Of a DNA stretch of 64,000 nt, positions 54,004 through 63,700 are shown piece by piece. This stretch comes from an uncultured Megasphaera sp. (GTDB lineage Bacteria > Bacillota > Negativicutes > Veillonellales > Megasphaeraceae), in the NCBI RefSeq assembly GCF_900539295.1, contig NZ_UQBH01000006.1, positions 36,828-100,827 of the forward strand. The letters are read 5' to 3'. The notes under the pieces are model-generated. The model was not told the origin of the DNA and searched no databases. It worked only from the letters and a program-made list of their open reading frames with translations. A program made the translations under genes and the position numbers. Numbering within the stretch: the stretch's first letter is position 1; each line of letters starts with the position of its first letter.

Positions 54004-55119
54004 TTATTCAACTAAGCGGTCAGGTACTTTCAGTTTCATGAAACCGTATGTGCCGTTGGCAATCATCAGCAAGTCCCGATCCTGTACGTTGAGTTTCTGA
54101 CGGATTTCAGCATCCCGATTCGCCAAAATCTTGGCGCTCCAATTGGGATCGATGAGGGACGAGCAGCCGGCAGCGACGATTTCCGAATGAGCCAGTGCCG
54201 CTTCTACGTCGGCACGAGTGCGAACGTCACCGACGGAAATGAGGGGCACGCGGCCGCCAATGGCGTCGTGGACATAGGCCAGCATCGATTTTTCCTGGTA
54301 TTCCGGAAGGTTGGTCTTGCGGTCATAACGGGTCAGGGAAATATGGAGATAATCCAATTTCTTATCGGCCAGTTTATCGACGAGCCACAAGGTTTCCTTC
54401 AAATTGAAGCCCGGATCCGTTTCTTCTCGCGGCGAAAAACGGTAGCCGATGATAAAGTCGGGAACGTTCATGGCATCGATGGTTTCAATGATGCCATCGA
54501 CGACGCGTTCAATAAAAGTATAGCGCTTTTCAAGGCTCCCACCCCATTTATCGGTGCGGCGGTTGGAATGGGGCGAAAAGAACTGGTGCAGCAAGTAGTG
54601 GTTGGCACCGTGGATTTCTACGCCGTCAAAACCGGCTTTGACAGCTCGAACGGCAGCCTTTTTAAAGTTTTCGATGATTTCTTCAATTTCGTCGTCCCGC
54701 AGTTCCCGCGGCGTTTCGGCACCTTTCTTGGCAGCGGCGACGGCGCTGGGGGCTACAGGCTGTTCGCCTTCGATGGTCTTGCTGTCGGTCATGCGGCCGG
54801 CATGGAAGATCTGAAGGATGGCCCGCGTGCCGTCCCGTTTTATCGTCGAAGCCAGTTTGCTGAGGTTGGGAATGAAGGCATCATCATCGACGCTTAATTC
54901 CCCGGTCCAACCCTTGCCATTGGGCTGGATATAGGCTACGCCCGTAACAAACATGCCGACAGCACCGGTGCGCATGCCGTAATAGGCGATTTCGTCACCC
55001 GTGACCGTGCCGTCATAATAACTCATGCGCGTCGTCATGGGCGGAATGGCCAAGCGGTTCTTTACCGTAAGGCCCCGTCTGAAAGTAAGGGTATCCGTTA
55101 AGTTAGTCACTGTCTTCAC
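54004..55119 (-). CDS. Old Yellow Enzyme-family NADH:flavin oxidoreductase
   Basis: A 371-aa FMN enzyme of TIM-barrel fold. FMN and substrate residues: VKNRLAIPPMTT, QIFHAGR, and the signature GFDGVEIHGANHYLLHQFFS followed by SNRRTDKWGG. Members reduce activated C=C bonds; the size without C-terminal FAD and 4Fe-4S domains points to YqjM-like enzymes rather than 2,4-dienoyl-CoA reductase. The ATG is at 55119 behind GAGAGGTGA. It has a structured leader. Substrate unknown. Confidence 0.9.
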   Translation of the reverse strand: MKTVTNLTDTLTFRRGLTVKNRLAIPPMTTRMSYYDGTVTGDEIAYYGMRTGAVGMFVTGVAYIQPNGKGWTGELSVDDDAFIPNLSKLASTIKRDGTRAILQIFHAGRMTDSKTIEGEQPVAPSAVAAAKKGAETPRELRDDEIEEIIENFKKAAVRAVKAGFDGVEIHGANHYLLHQFFSPHSNRRTDKWGGSLEKRYTFIERVVDGIIETIDAMNVPDFIIGYRFSPREETDPGFNLKETLWLVDKLADKKLDYLHISLTRYDRKTNLPEYQEKSMLAYVHDAIGGRVPLISVGDVRTRADVEAALAHSEIVAAGCSSLIDPNWSAKILANRDAEIRQKLNVQDRDLLMIANGTYGFMKLKVPDRLVE

Positions 55120-55149
55120 CTCTCTTGAAAGATTATGTCAGTATACGTT

Positions 55150-55262
55150 TAATAGAGGCACGCCATCATGCCGGCCTTTCGTTCTCAGTCCCGGTCGGAC
55201 GCGCTTAAATTCGACGATTCCCGTCGGAATTGAATGTAGCCGTCATAACGGTGCCTGCATCG
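55150..55262 (-). other. Structured 5' leader of the OYE gene
   Basis: Between promoter and gene the minus-strand RNA can close an outer AGGCAC/GTGCCT pair (55256-55251 with 55161-55156). Within it a nine-pair hairpin with a single bulged C and GGAAT loop lies at about 55232-55209, and a GTCC/GGAC hairpin follows. No known riboswitch consensus was recognised. Confidence 0.4.
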
Positions 55263-55285
55263 TACCATCTAGCGTGGTTTGTTTT

Positions 55286-55314
55286 ATCATACCCCAGGCC
55301 CTCCAAACCGTCAA
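55286..55314 (-). promoter_or_regulatory. OYE gene promoter
   Basis: TTGACG (55314-55309), 17-base spacer, TATGAT (55291-55286) on the minus strand, giving a leader of about 160 bases. Confidence 0.65.
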
Positions 55315-55349
55315 GAGAAGTCTCACTCCAAAATAATTATCAAGCTTCA

Positions 55350-55396
55350 TAAAAATACCCGATATCAGAGGGGTTTCCTTGATATCGGGTATTTTC
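55350..55396 (-). terminator. Terminator of autotransporter 1
   Basis: Thirteen-pair stem AATACCCGATATC/GATATCGGGTATT (55354-55366 with 55381-55393), followed by T on the minus strand. The terminator of autotransporter 2 has the same core. Confidence 0.9.
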
Positions 55397-55422
55397 GTTT
55401 ATTCAGTTTGTTGCTGTACGCC

Positions 55423-58400
55423 TTAATGGAAGCGCCAGGTCATGCCGGCATTGAGTTCCCATTCATTGTCGTAGGAGCCGTTGAAGTTTCGTTCAAATTC
55501 AAGCCACAGGCTGCGGTCGTTGCTGAATTCGGCCGTAATGCCGGCGCCGATATCGTACCACGTATCGTGGTCGATCTTATCGAAGCGCAGGCGTTCCAAG
55601 CCGTCAATAGATGTCAGGTTATAGGTGCGATTCCCGGCAAATTCATGGAGAATATCGGCCTTGAAGTACCAAGCCTTGTTAGCGTCGATGTCACGGCCGA
55701 GGCGGAAGCCCAGTCGGCCGATGAGGCTGTGGACGCTGTCGAAGTCCTGGCCGACGCCGTCATTGCTCCGGAAATCGTATCCGTTAATGTGCGTATATTG
55801 GAGCTGACTCTGAGGTTCGATATACCAGGCATCGTTCAAGACCTTCTTGCGGCCCCATTCGACGCTGGCCTGCTGGTACCAGGTACCGAAGGAGCTCTTC
55901 GATTCGTCACCGTCGAAAAGTCTTGCCATCCCTTCGCCGTTCATCTTCCCAATGCGACCGACGACGTCGAGGTAATGGCCGTTCTGTCCGAACCAAGTCC
56001 GGTACAAGCTGCCCGTATAGCCTTTGTATTTCCCATTTCCTTCATCAAAGGAGGTTTGGCTCTTGAGGTAACTGAAGGACAAGCCCTGACGAAGAAGGCT
56101 GCCATCATCTCCGTTCACCGGATCGTCGTAGCCGAGTTCAAAGCGGTTGCCGTGGCCGTCATAGCTGTCGCGGCCGATATGGCGGTAGGTCCAGCGGGCC
56201 CACATGCCCGAATTTTCTCCGGCGGCATAACGAGCTTCACCGAGTCGCTTATTAAGGGTATCCATATGGGTCGCTAAGTCGAAGAGGGCCCGATTCTGTA
56301 CGTCGGCGGCCGGAACGACGTTGCTTTCAACCCTATCGACAGCCGTGAAATACCAGTCCGTCATATCGTCCGTCGTTTCATGAGTGAGTCCGATAACGGG
56401 GTCATAAAGATGACCTTTATGGGCGATGCGTCCCTGAATGGAACTGGTAAGGATGGCGTCACTATTATATAAAGAGGCGATATACAAGCGGTCATTGACG
56501 GTCATCTTATCGAGGTTCATGGCCGACGAATCAGCAACCACTTTCTGCGTTCCCGTGGCGCTGTCGGTCACGGTCACATAATCGCTGTTGGCCGTCGCGC
56601 CCTTCCTTCCCTGGTTGGACAGCCAGTCCAAATCCATGGCCAGCGTGCCTTCACCGGAAAGGGTATTGACCGTTAACTGCTGACCGGTCCGGCGGCTGTC
56701 TTTCATATTGACGGTGCCGTTATTGGTAAGGCTGGTCAAAGAGCTATCGCCGGTTACATTCCAAACGGTCCCATTCTGAAGGGTCAAGTCCAGCGTCCCC
56801 GTGCTTTCATCGGTACCGTCTGCTGCTCGATTGCGATAAGCAGCACGAGTAAGGTCTGCGCCATCAGACACGGTCGTCGTCCCGGTCAGGTACGAGCCGG
56901 CCTTATTGAGTTCCAGCGAAACAGTGCCGCCGTCGGCAACGATATGGCCTTCAATGTATTTCGCTGCATCAGCTGCAGTCGCCTCGATGACACCGCCACC
57001 GGCAACCCGTAAAGCCGTATCGGTGCTGTGAATCTTCAAAGGGCCGTTGAAAGTGATGGTACCGTCATTTTGAGCAACAGCGCCATCAGCACCGTTCAGG
57101 GCGGCTTCTCCGCCGACGGTGATAGTACTGCCGTCAGCCATAAGTCCCGTCGCCGTGCTGGTGATCGTCAAGGGACCGTTAAAGAGGATTGTTCCGCCAT
57201 TTTCAGCGATAGCTCCGTCGGCTGCAGTAAGGACAGCTGCCCCGTCGAGCGTGATCCTGCCCTCATCGGCCGTAAGTCCCGTCGCCGTGCTGGTGATCGT
57301 CAAGGGACCGTTAAAGAGGAGCATTCCGCCATCTTCAGCAAGGACTCCGTCGGCCCCATTCAGGACAGCTTCACCTGCGACAGTAATACGACTATTATCG
57401 TCGTCAGCGATAAGTCCGATATCCGTACTGCGCATGGTCAAAGGACCTTTAACGAGGAGAGTTCCGCCGTTTTGGGCGATAGCTCCGTCAATAGCCTCGA
57501 CATCAGCAGTACCGTCCAAGGTAATATTTCCGTTATCAGCCGTAAGGCCTACAGCACTGCTATTAAGCGTCAGGGATGGGCCGGTAAAGATAATTTTTCC
57601 GCCATCGGTAACCACAGCTCCGTCTGCCGTATCCATGACGACCTTCCCACCAAGAGTGATGCTGCCGCCGTTGTCAGCATAGGCTCCGACAGCTCCCTTA
57701 TTCGAAATGGTCAGAGTCCCCGCGGTGGCCTTAGCCGTAATATCAGCCTTCCCACCATCGGCATAGAGATTGGCAATTGACAGAGCCAGACTATCCGCTC
57801 CCGTCGTCGAAAGGAGCATATCGTTACCGGCTTTCAGGTTTACCCTGCCCTTTGCATAAACGACAGGCGCTGCAACGCCGATATCCAAGGTCATGTCGTG
57901 ACCTGCCGTGATATCAGCCGTACTGCTCTCATCGGTATCAATCAGACTAACCGCTTGGCCGCTCTTGGTACTGACGGAAATATCATTTCCGGATCCTACC
58001 GTGACAGACGCCCCCTCCTTAAGGTCAAACATTTTTACCGACTGGGCATATTTCAGAATAATATCATGTCCGGCATCGATAGATGCCTTGCTTCCAGATT
58101 CTAAAACATGAACAGGGTTCGCATTTTCCGTCTGATTATTATAGATAATATCGTTCCCGGCCTTAAAATTGACTTCCCCCTTCTCCTTACCAAATACAAC
58201 ACGATTCACACCTTTATTATTGAAGCGGATATCATTATCGGCAGATAGGCTCACTTGACTCTGATTCTCCGCGTGAATCATCTGATTCGTACCGTACTTT
58301 GGATTCTGACCATACTCCTGATTCAATATCACATCGTGATCAGCATGTATATTCGCTGTTCCCTCCTCTTTAAGCTCTATGATAAAACTCATGCTGCCAT

Positions 58401-58962
58401 TCGTTACAACGACATCCTTCCCTGCCGATAGAGAAAGAACACTCTCCTTATCTCGAATAAAAAGCGGTGAAAAATCATTATTATTTTCAATCTTATTAAA
58501 TTCAATATTGTTTTTCGCATCAAGAGAAATGGTATGGCCTTCCCCCCGAGAAAAGATAGCAGAAACCTTATGGAAGTTGCTAACTATATTGTCGGCATTC
58601 GTAATCGCAACTTTATTATCATTTCCGCCTGAAAAATTGATAAAAAAACCACGGTCCCCGGTGGTCAAAGAATGTCCATCCATATCGAGGGTAAAGGACT
58701 TATTGCCTTGACCACTCGCGCCAATAATCGGCCAACTGTCGCTAGGATCGTTGTTATTGATTGTCACATCTCCGGTGGCCTTGACTTTTTCGTCATTCTT
58801 ATCCACCGTAACCCCATATTTCCAAGGCGGAAGGGTATATTCATCGGATATCGCCTCTCCCTCCGTCCAAAGGGTGGTACTGGCATAGGAACCGGCCACC
58901 GGCATAGCCAGCAGCATGGTCAAAATACAAGCTCGTAATACATTCCGTTTCTCAGTTTTCAT
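55423..58962 (-). CDS. Autotransporter 1 (type V secretion, outer-membrane barrel)
   Basis: A 1179-aa surface protein. Signal peptide: RACILTMLLAMPVAGSYA, cleavage near residue 28. The passenger starts with many short repeats of the form AGNDI or AGHDI every 20-30 residues, giving a beta-helix, then about five 44-residue repeats (for example GLTADEGRITLDGAAVL, then AADGAIAENGGTILFNGP), then a barrel domain from about residue 890 ending in WELNAGMTWRFH. The passenger may adhere to host or other cells; this is unproven. The start has lost its ribosome site to an inserted element, so expression is doubtful. Confidence 0.9.
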   Translation of the reverse strand: MKTEKRNVLRACILTMLLAMPVAGSYASTTLWTEGEAISDEYTLPPWKYGVTVDKNDEKVKATGDVTINNNDPSDSWPIIGASGQGNKSFTLDMDGHSLTTGDRGFFINFSGGNDNKVAITNADNIVSNFHKVSAIFSRGEGHTISLDAKNNIEFNKIENNNDFSPLFIRDKESVLSLSAGKDVVVTNGSMSFIIELKEEGTANIHADHDVILNQEYGQNPKYGTNQMIHAENQSQVSLSADNDIRFNNKGVNRVVFGKEKGEVNFKAGNDIIYNNQTENANPVHVLESGSKASIDAGHDIILKYAQSVKMFDLKEGASVTVGSGNDISVSTKSGQAVSLIDTDESSTADITAGHDMTLDIGVAAPVVYAKGRVNLKAGNDMLLSTTGADSLALSIANLYADGGKADITAKATAGTLTISNKGAVGAYADNGGSITLGGKVVMDTADGAVVTDGGKIIFTGPSLTLNSSAVGLTADNGNITLDGTADVEAIDGAIAQNGGTLLVKGPLTMRSTDIGLIADDDNSRITVAGEAVLNGADGVLAEDGGMLLFNGPLTITSTATGLTADEGRITLDGAAVLTAADGAIAENGGTILFNGPLTITSTATGLMADGSTITVGGEAALNGADGAVAQNDGTITFNGPLKIHSTDTALRVAGGGVIEATAADAAKYIEGHIVADGGTVSLELNKAGSYLTGTTTVSDGADLTRAAYRNRAADGTDESTGTLDLTLQNGTVWNVTGDSSLTSLTNNGTVNMKDSRRTGQQLTVNTLSGEGTLAMDLDWLSNQGRKGATANSDYVTVTDSATGTQKVVADSSAMNLDKMTVNDRLYIASLYNSDAILTSSIQGRIAHKGHLYDPVIGLTHETTDDMTDWYFTAVDRVESNVVPAADVQNRALFDLATHMDTLNKRLGEARYAAGENSGMWARWTYRHIGRDSYDGHGNRFELGYDDPVNGDDGSLLRQGLSFSYLKSQTSFDEGNGKYKGYTGSLYRTWFGQNGHYLDVVGRIGKMNGEGMARLFDGDESKSSFGTWYQQASVEWGRKKVLNDAWYIEPQSQLQYTHINGYDFRSNDGVGQDFDSVHSLIGRLGFRLGRDIDANKAWYFKADILHEFAGNRTYNLTSIDGLERLRFDKIDHDTWYDIGAGITAEFSNDRSLWLEFERNFNGSYDNEWELNAGMTWRFH
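57040..57700 (-). repeat. Tandem 132-bp (44-aa) repeats in autotransporter 1
   Basis: About five units, two of which are almost identical at DNA level over at least 50 bases (57141 and 57273, exactly 132 bases apart). Each unit encodes one or two beta-helix turns ending in FNGP or similar. Autotransporter 2 has only about one unit. Confidence 0.85.
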
Positions 58963-59102
58963 TCAAAATGCGGGCAGGATACTCCGACCTCTTAGGTTTG
59001 GGAGGAATGCCCGCTTCACCTCACTTTCTTAAACGACTAGAATTTTAGTAAAATATATGATATGGTAGTTTTGATGAAAGTAATATAATTTTAGAAAGGC
59101 CG

Positions 59103-60341
59103 GTGAGAAAAGTGTACGACCTGACCAAAACGATAAAACTTCGCATCCATGTTTCGCCAGAACAAGAAATCCTGTTTCGTCAAATGACGGAGCGTTATCG
59201 TCAGGCCTGCAACTTTGTGTCACAACACATCTTTGATAACCATTTCTCTTTGGCTTACCAAAACCTTAACAAAGAGCTATACAGCGATCTTCGCAAACAG
59301 TTTGGGCTGAAGTCACAGCTTGCACAGTCATCCATCAAAACGACTATCGCTCAATACAAAACCGTCAACGAGCAACTCTTACACTCCCCTTTTAAATACA
59401 AGGACCAAGACGGTACCTGGAAATACATCACCAAAACGCTCGAATGGCTTTGGAAGCCTATATGCTTCAAGCTCCCGCAGGCGGATTTGGTTCGCAACCG
59501 CGATTACAGCTTCGTTGATGACGGAAAAATGCTGTCTATCAACACCCTTGGAAAACGAACCCGTTGTACCTTTGAAGACAAGCCTTTCGTGGAGTACCTT
59601 AATGGCTCGTGGAAGCTCGGTACGGCAAAACTAGTTGAACTCAAAGGACTGTGGTATCTTCATATTTCGATTACCAAAGCGGTTGAGTCCTTCCGGAAAG
59701 AGAACGTCCGCCATATTGTCGGTATAGACCGTGGCCTTCGTTTCCTGACTGTCAGTTATGACGAACAAGGCAAGACAAGTTTTGTTTCTGGGAGAAAAAT
59801 TGCAGCCAAACGACACAAGTTTCTCAAAGTCAGACAACAACTTCAATCCAAAGGAACAAAATCTGCAAAGCGTCGGCTCAAAGCCATTTCAGGGCGAGAG
59901 AACCGTTGGATGTCTGATGTAAATCATCAGATTTCTAAGACACTCGTCGAGAAATACGGCAAAGATACATTGTTTGTGCTGGAAGATTTGACGGGTATCA
60001 GCTTTGAAGAATCGAATCTCTCCCAGCATACAAAGGTGCAGCGCAGTGACCTGCGGAGCTGGCCTTTCTATCAACTGGAGCAATTCCTGACCTACAAGGC
60101 TCACGAAAATCACTCTGAGGTGCTGAAAATCTCGGCAAAATATACATCGCTACGCTGCCCAAAATGCAACATAATCCACAAAGAAAACCGTGACCATAGT
60201 AAGCATCTGTATCGCTGCCAATGTGGGTATCAATCCAACGATGATCGAATCGGTGCGATGAACATCCAGCACCTCGGAATTAGGTGGATTTTGGGAGATA
60301 ATCACCCTCGTTACGAGAGGATAATAACGGCCTCGGAGTAA
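59103..60341 (+). CDS. tnpB: TnpB RNA-guided nuclease
   Basis: A 412-aa TnpB of full length, the ancestor group of Cas12. RuvC catalytic residues are present: Asp209 (GIDRGLRF), Glu294 (VLEDLTG) and Asp381 (NDDRIGAMNI). The zinc ribbon has Cys352, 355, 372 and 374 (CPKC and CQC). It should cut DNA next to a TTCAA-like motif using an omega RNA from the element right end. Start is GTG: 59103 or 59112, neither with an ideal ribosome site. All active-site residues suggest it is functional. Confidence 0.93.
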   Translation: MRKVYDLTKTIKLRIHVSPEQEILFRQMTERYRQACNFVSQHIFDNHFSLAYQNLNKELYSDLRKQFGLKSQLAQSSIKTTIAQYKTVNEQLLHSPFKYKDQDGTWKYITKTLEWLWKPICFKLPQADLVRNRDYSFVDDGKMLSINTLGKRTRCTFEDKPFVEYLNGSWKLGTAKLVELKGLWYLHISITKAVESFRKENVRHIVGIDRGLRFLTVSYDEQGKTSFVSGRKIAAKRHKFLKVRQQLQSKGTKSAKRRLKAISGRENRWMSDVNHQISKTLVEKYGKDTLFVLEDLTGISFEESNLSQHTKVQRSDLRSWPFYQLEQFLTYKAHENHSEVLKISAKYTSLRCPKCNIIHKENRDHSKHLYRCQCGYQSNDDRIGAMNIQHLGIRWILGDNHPRYERIITASE

Positions 60342-60475
60342 ATCTCCCCGGCAAAACGGGCATAGTCAACTGTCCGATGATGTAGGCAGAATTAGGGAGA
60401 CATCTCCAGGATGTCGCGACTACCTATGCGTTTCTGACTTACAAGCCACCTATTCTATAAGCGGTGGTAGTTGAC
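60342..60475 (+). ncRNA. Predicted omega RNA scaffold and IS right end
   Basis: In IS200/IS605 elements the guide RNA covers the tnpB 3' end and the right end, and its guide is the flanking DNA. This 134-base stretch can form several stems, including the terminal CCACC/GGTGG. The guide would begin at 60476 and run about 16-20 bases into the displaced autotransporter 1 leader. The exact 5' end is not known. Confidence 0.5.
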
Positions 60476-60659
60476 TGTATCCTCTCCGAACATAAAAAAC
60501 CCGAAATTCGTTCATTTTATTAAAGTATAAATTACTTTTGGTCATTTATCTATATACTTTTGTAATGTATAGGTCATTTATATGTATAATATTTGTAAGT
60601 TTTATGATGATACAATGTATTTTCCGATATTTTTTCTGTTATATATGTATTTTTTAAAC
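60476..60659 (-). promoter_or_regulatory. Displaced leader of autotransporter 1
   Basis: An AT-rich stretch after the element. On the minus strand it ends with GGAGAGG (60487-60481), which fits the ribosome site that once preceded the autotransporter 1 ATG. Several TATA-like boxes occur but no clear promoter could be chosen. No gene is seen. Confidence 0.6.
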
Positions 60660-60703
60660 GAAAAAGTCCCCGATATCAAGGTATTTCGCCTGATATCGGG
60701 GAT
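60660..60703 (-). terminator. Terminator of autotransporter 2
   Basis: Ten-pair stem CCCCGATATC/GATATCGGGG (60668-60677 with 60692-60701) with five T following on the minus strand. Confidence 0.9.
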
Positions 60704-60739
60704 AATAGTTTATTTATTCAATTGTTTCCCTTATTTTCC

Positions 60740-63700
60740 TTAATGGAAGCGCCAAGTCATGCCGGCGTTGAGTTCCCAATCGCGGCCATAGGAACCGTTG
60801 AAGGTTCTTTCGAATTCAAACCACAGGCTTCTGTCATGACTCAGTTCGGCCGTGATGCCGGCACCTACGTCGTACCATGTATCGTGGTCGGTCTTATCGA
60901 AGCGCAGGCGTTCCAATCCATCCACGGAACTCAGGTCAAAGGTGCGATTGCCGGCAAATTCATGGAGGATGTCGGCTTTGAAGTACCAAGATGTATAGGC
61001 GTCAAGGTCTTTTCCGAGGCGGAAGCCTAAACGGCCGATGAGACTGTTCATGCTGTCGAAGTCTTGGCGGATGCCGTCACTGGTCCGGAAGTCGTATCCG
61101 TTGATATGCGTATACTGGAGCTGGCTCTGAGGCTCGATGTACCACTGATTATTCAAGGCTTTCTTGCGGCCCCATTCGACGCTGGCCTGCTGGTACCAGG
61201 TTCCGAAGGAGCTCTTCGATTCGTCACCGTCGAAGAGTCTCGTCGTCCCTTCGCCGTTCATCTTTCCAATGCGGCCGACGACGTCGAGGTAATGTCCCTT
61301 CTGTCCCAGCCAGGTCCGATAGAAGCTGCCCGTATAGCCCTTGTATTTCCCATTTCCTTCATCAAAGGAAGTCTGACTCTTGAGGTAACTGAAAGATAGG
61401 CCTTGGCGAAGGGTACTGCCGTCGTCTCGCTTGTCGGCGTCATCGTAGCCGAGTTCAAAGCGATTGCCGTGGCCGTCATAGCTGTCGCGTCCTAAGTGAC
61501 GATAGGTCCAGCGGGCCCACATGCCCGAATCTTCACCGTCGGCATAACGAGCTTCGCCGAGGCGTTTATTGAGGGTATCCATATTGGTCGCAAAGTCGAA
61601 GAGCGTCCGGTTCTGTACGACAGCTGCCGGAACGACGTTACTTTCGACCTTATCAACGGAGCCGAAGTACCAATCTGTCGTATCGCCCGTCGTTTCATAG
61701 GTCAGGCCGATGATGTAATCATAGAGGTGGCCTTGATTGACATTGCGCTGTTGAATGGAGCTGGTGAGGACGGCATCGCTGTTATTGAGTTCGGCGACAT
61801 AGAGGCGGTCGTTGACGGCCATCTTATCGAGGTTCATGGCCGACGAATCAGCAACTACAGTCTGCGTTCCCGTTGCACTGTCGGTCACGATCACATAATC
61901 GCTGTTAGCCGTAGCACTCTTGGCCCCCTGATTGGACAGCCAGTCCAAATCCATGGCCAGCGTCCCCTCACCGGAAAGGGTATTGACGGTTAACTGCTGA
62001 CCGGTCCGGCTGCTGTCTTTCATATTAACGGTGCCGTTATTGGTAAGGTTAGTCAGGGAGCTATCGCCAGTTACATTCCAAACGGTGCCATTCTGAAGGG
62101 TCAAGTCCAGCGTCCCCGTGCTTTCATCGGTACCGTCTGCTGCTCGATTGCGATAAGCAGCACGAGCAATGTCTGCGCCATCAGACACGGTCGTCGTCCC
62201 GGTCAGGTACGAGCCGGCCTTATTCAAATCGAGAGAAATAGAACCATTGTCGGCCACGATATGGCCTTCAATGTATTTAGCCGAATCCTCTGCGGTCGCC
62301 TCGATGACGCCGCCGTCGACAGCCTGTAAAGCCGTGCCGCTACTGCGAATCGTCAAAGGTCCATTGAAATGGATCTTCCCGCCATTGGCGGCTACGGCAC
62401 CATGCCCGACTTCCATGACGACGGGACCTTCGAGGGTAATGCTGCCGCCGTTATCGGCATAGGCACCGACGGCACCATCATTTGAAATGGACAGGGTTCC
62501 GTCAATGACCTTCGCCGTAATCGTGCCGTCGTCGGCATAGAGATTGGATTCGAGGGGATTTTCCCCATCTTTGCCGGCCGTCGAAAGAATCATATCATTA
62601 CCGGCCGTCAAATTGGCCTTGCCGCCTGTATCGACATGGACGTTAGGGGCTGCGACGCCAATCTTTAGCACCATATCATGACCGGCTGAGACGTCAGCTG
62701 TACTCCTGGCATTCACGGCAATCATACTGAGCTCATCAATAGCCCCCGGCGTGTCAAAAATGAGGTCATGATTGGCCCGGACCGTCAATTGCGAATCGTC
62801 ACGGGTTCGCAGGGTTCGCTGGGCATTGCTAAAAAAATTACGACTTCTCAGAGACAGAGACGAACCATACATGCTGTAAGCACTGGGAGTCAAAGCCAAG
62901 GTCTTCACCTTAAAGATGATATCATTGCCTGCCACGACGTCTGCCGAAGAGCCGTTCTTGACATTAAACAGATTGGTCGAGTAGAGACTGTCTATAATCA
63001 GGTCGTGGCCGGCCTTGACGTGAGCCTCCGTCTCATCCCCCAAATAATAAACGGGGTTGCTGTTTTCATGATTTTGATAATGGATAATGTCACGACCGGC
63101 TTCGATATGTATCACGGCTTGATGGCCATTTACTTCATTAGGATTCCCATCGCTATTAAAAATAATGTCATTGCCGGCAACGAGATGCGCCCTCCCTTGC
63201 TTCTCAACATAAACCATAACGACGTCATCTTTATTGTTCATGACAATATTGTTCCCGGCTGATAAGGAAAGGTCATTATCACCGCCCCAATAAATGATAG
63301 GATATTTGTCTTCAATCGTATCTTCTCTGGTTAAGCGAATATCTTCCGCAGCCTCTAAGGAAATGACATGTCCCGTTCCGGTAGCATGGATATCATGAGA
63401 GAGATGAGACGTGCTGACGATATTTTTTGCATTTTTAACGATAATCTTATTATTCTTCCCCTCGGTTAAATTGACAAACGAGCCGTAGTCTCCGGAAATA
63501 AGGCTATGCCCCTTCATATCGAGGGTAAAAACCTTGTTAGATCCATCCGTAGCTCCAATAATAGACCGGTTCGTATCGTTGGTGGTATCTCCGTCCGCAG
63601 CCTCCGTATTAGAGATAATCACATCATCCACGGCCTCAACATCTCTTGACTGTCTAAAAAAAATGGCGTTGTTTCGCCCCTCAATATGGTATTCACCACC

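Larger units (their letters stand above)
58967..60475 (+). mobile_element. IS200/IS605-family element, tnpB only
   Basis: An element of about 1.5 kb without a tnpA transposase. Left end: after TTCAA (58962-58966) comes a large hairpin GCGGGCA...TGCCCGC (58970-59014). Right end: hairpin CCACC...GGTGG (60446-60466) then TTGAC (60471-60475). There are no terminal inverted repeats or target duplication, as expected for this family. Removing it restores a ribosome site nine bases before the autotransporter 1 ATG, which supports the ends chosen. It must be moved in trans by another TnpA. Confidence 0.8.

Noticed and set aside
55279..56277. Open frame of 332 codons on the plus strand
   Set aside because: Antisense to the barrel of autotransporter 1; a similar frame appears opposite autotransporter 2 because the DNA is nearly the same.
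57040..57700. CRISPR-like array
   Set aside because: Units are 132 bases, protein-coding and without unique spacers.
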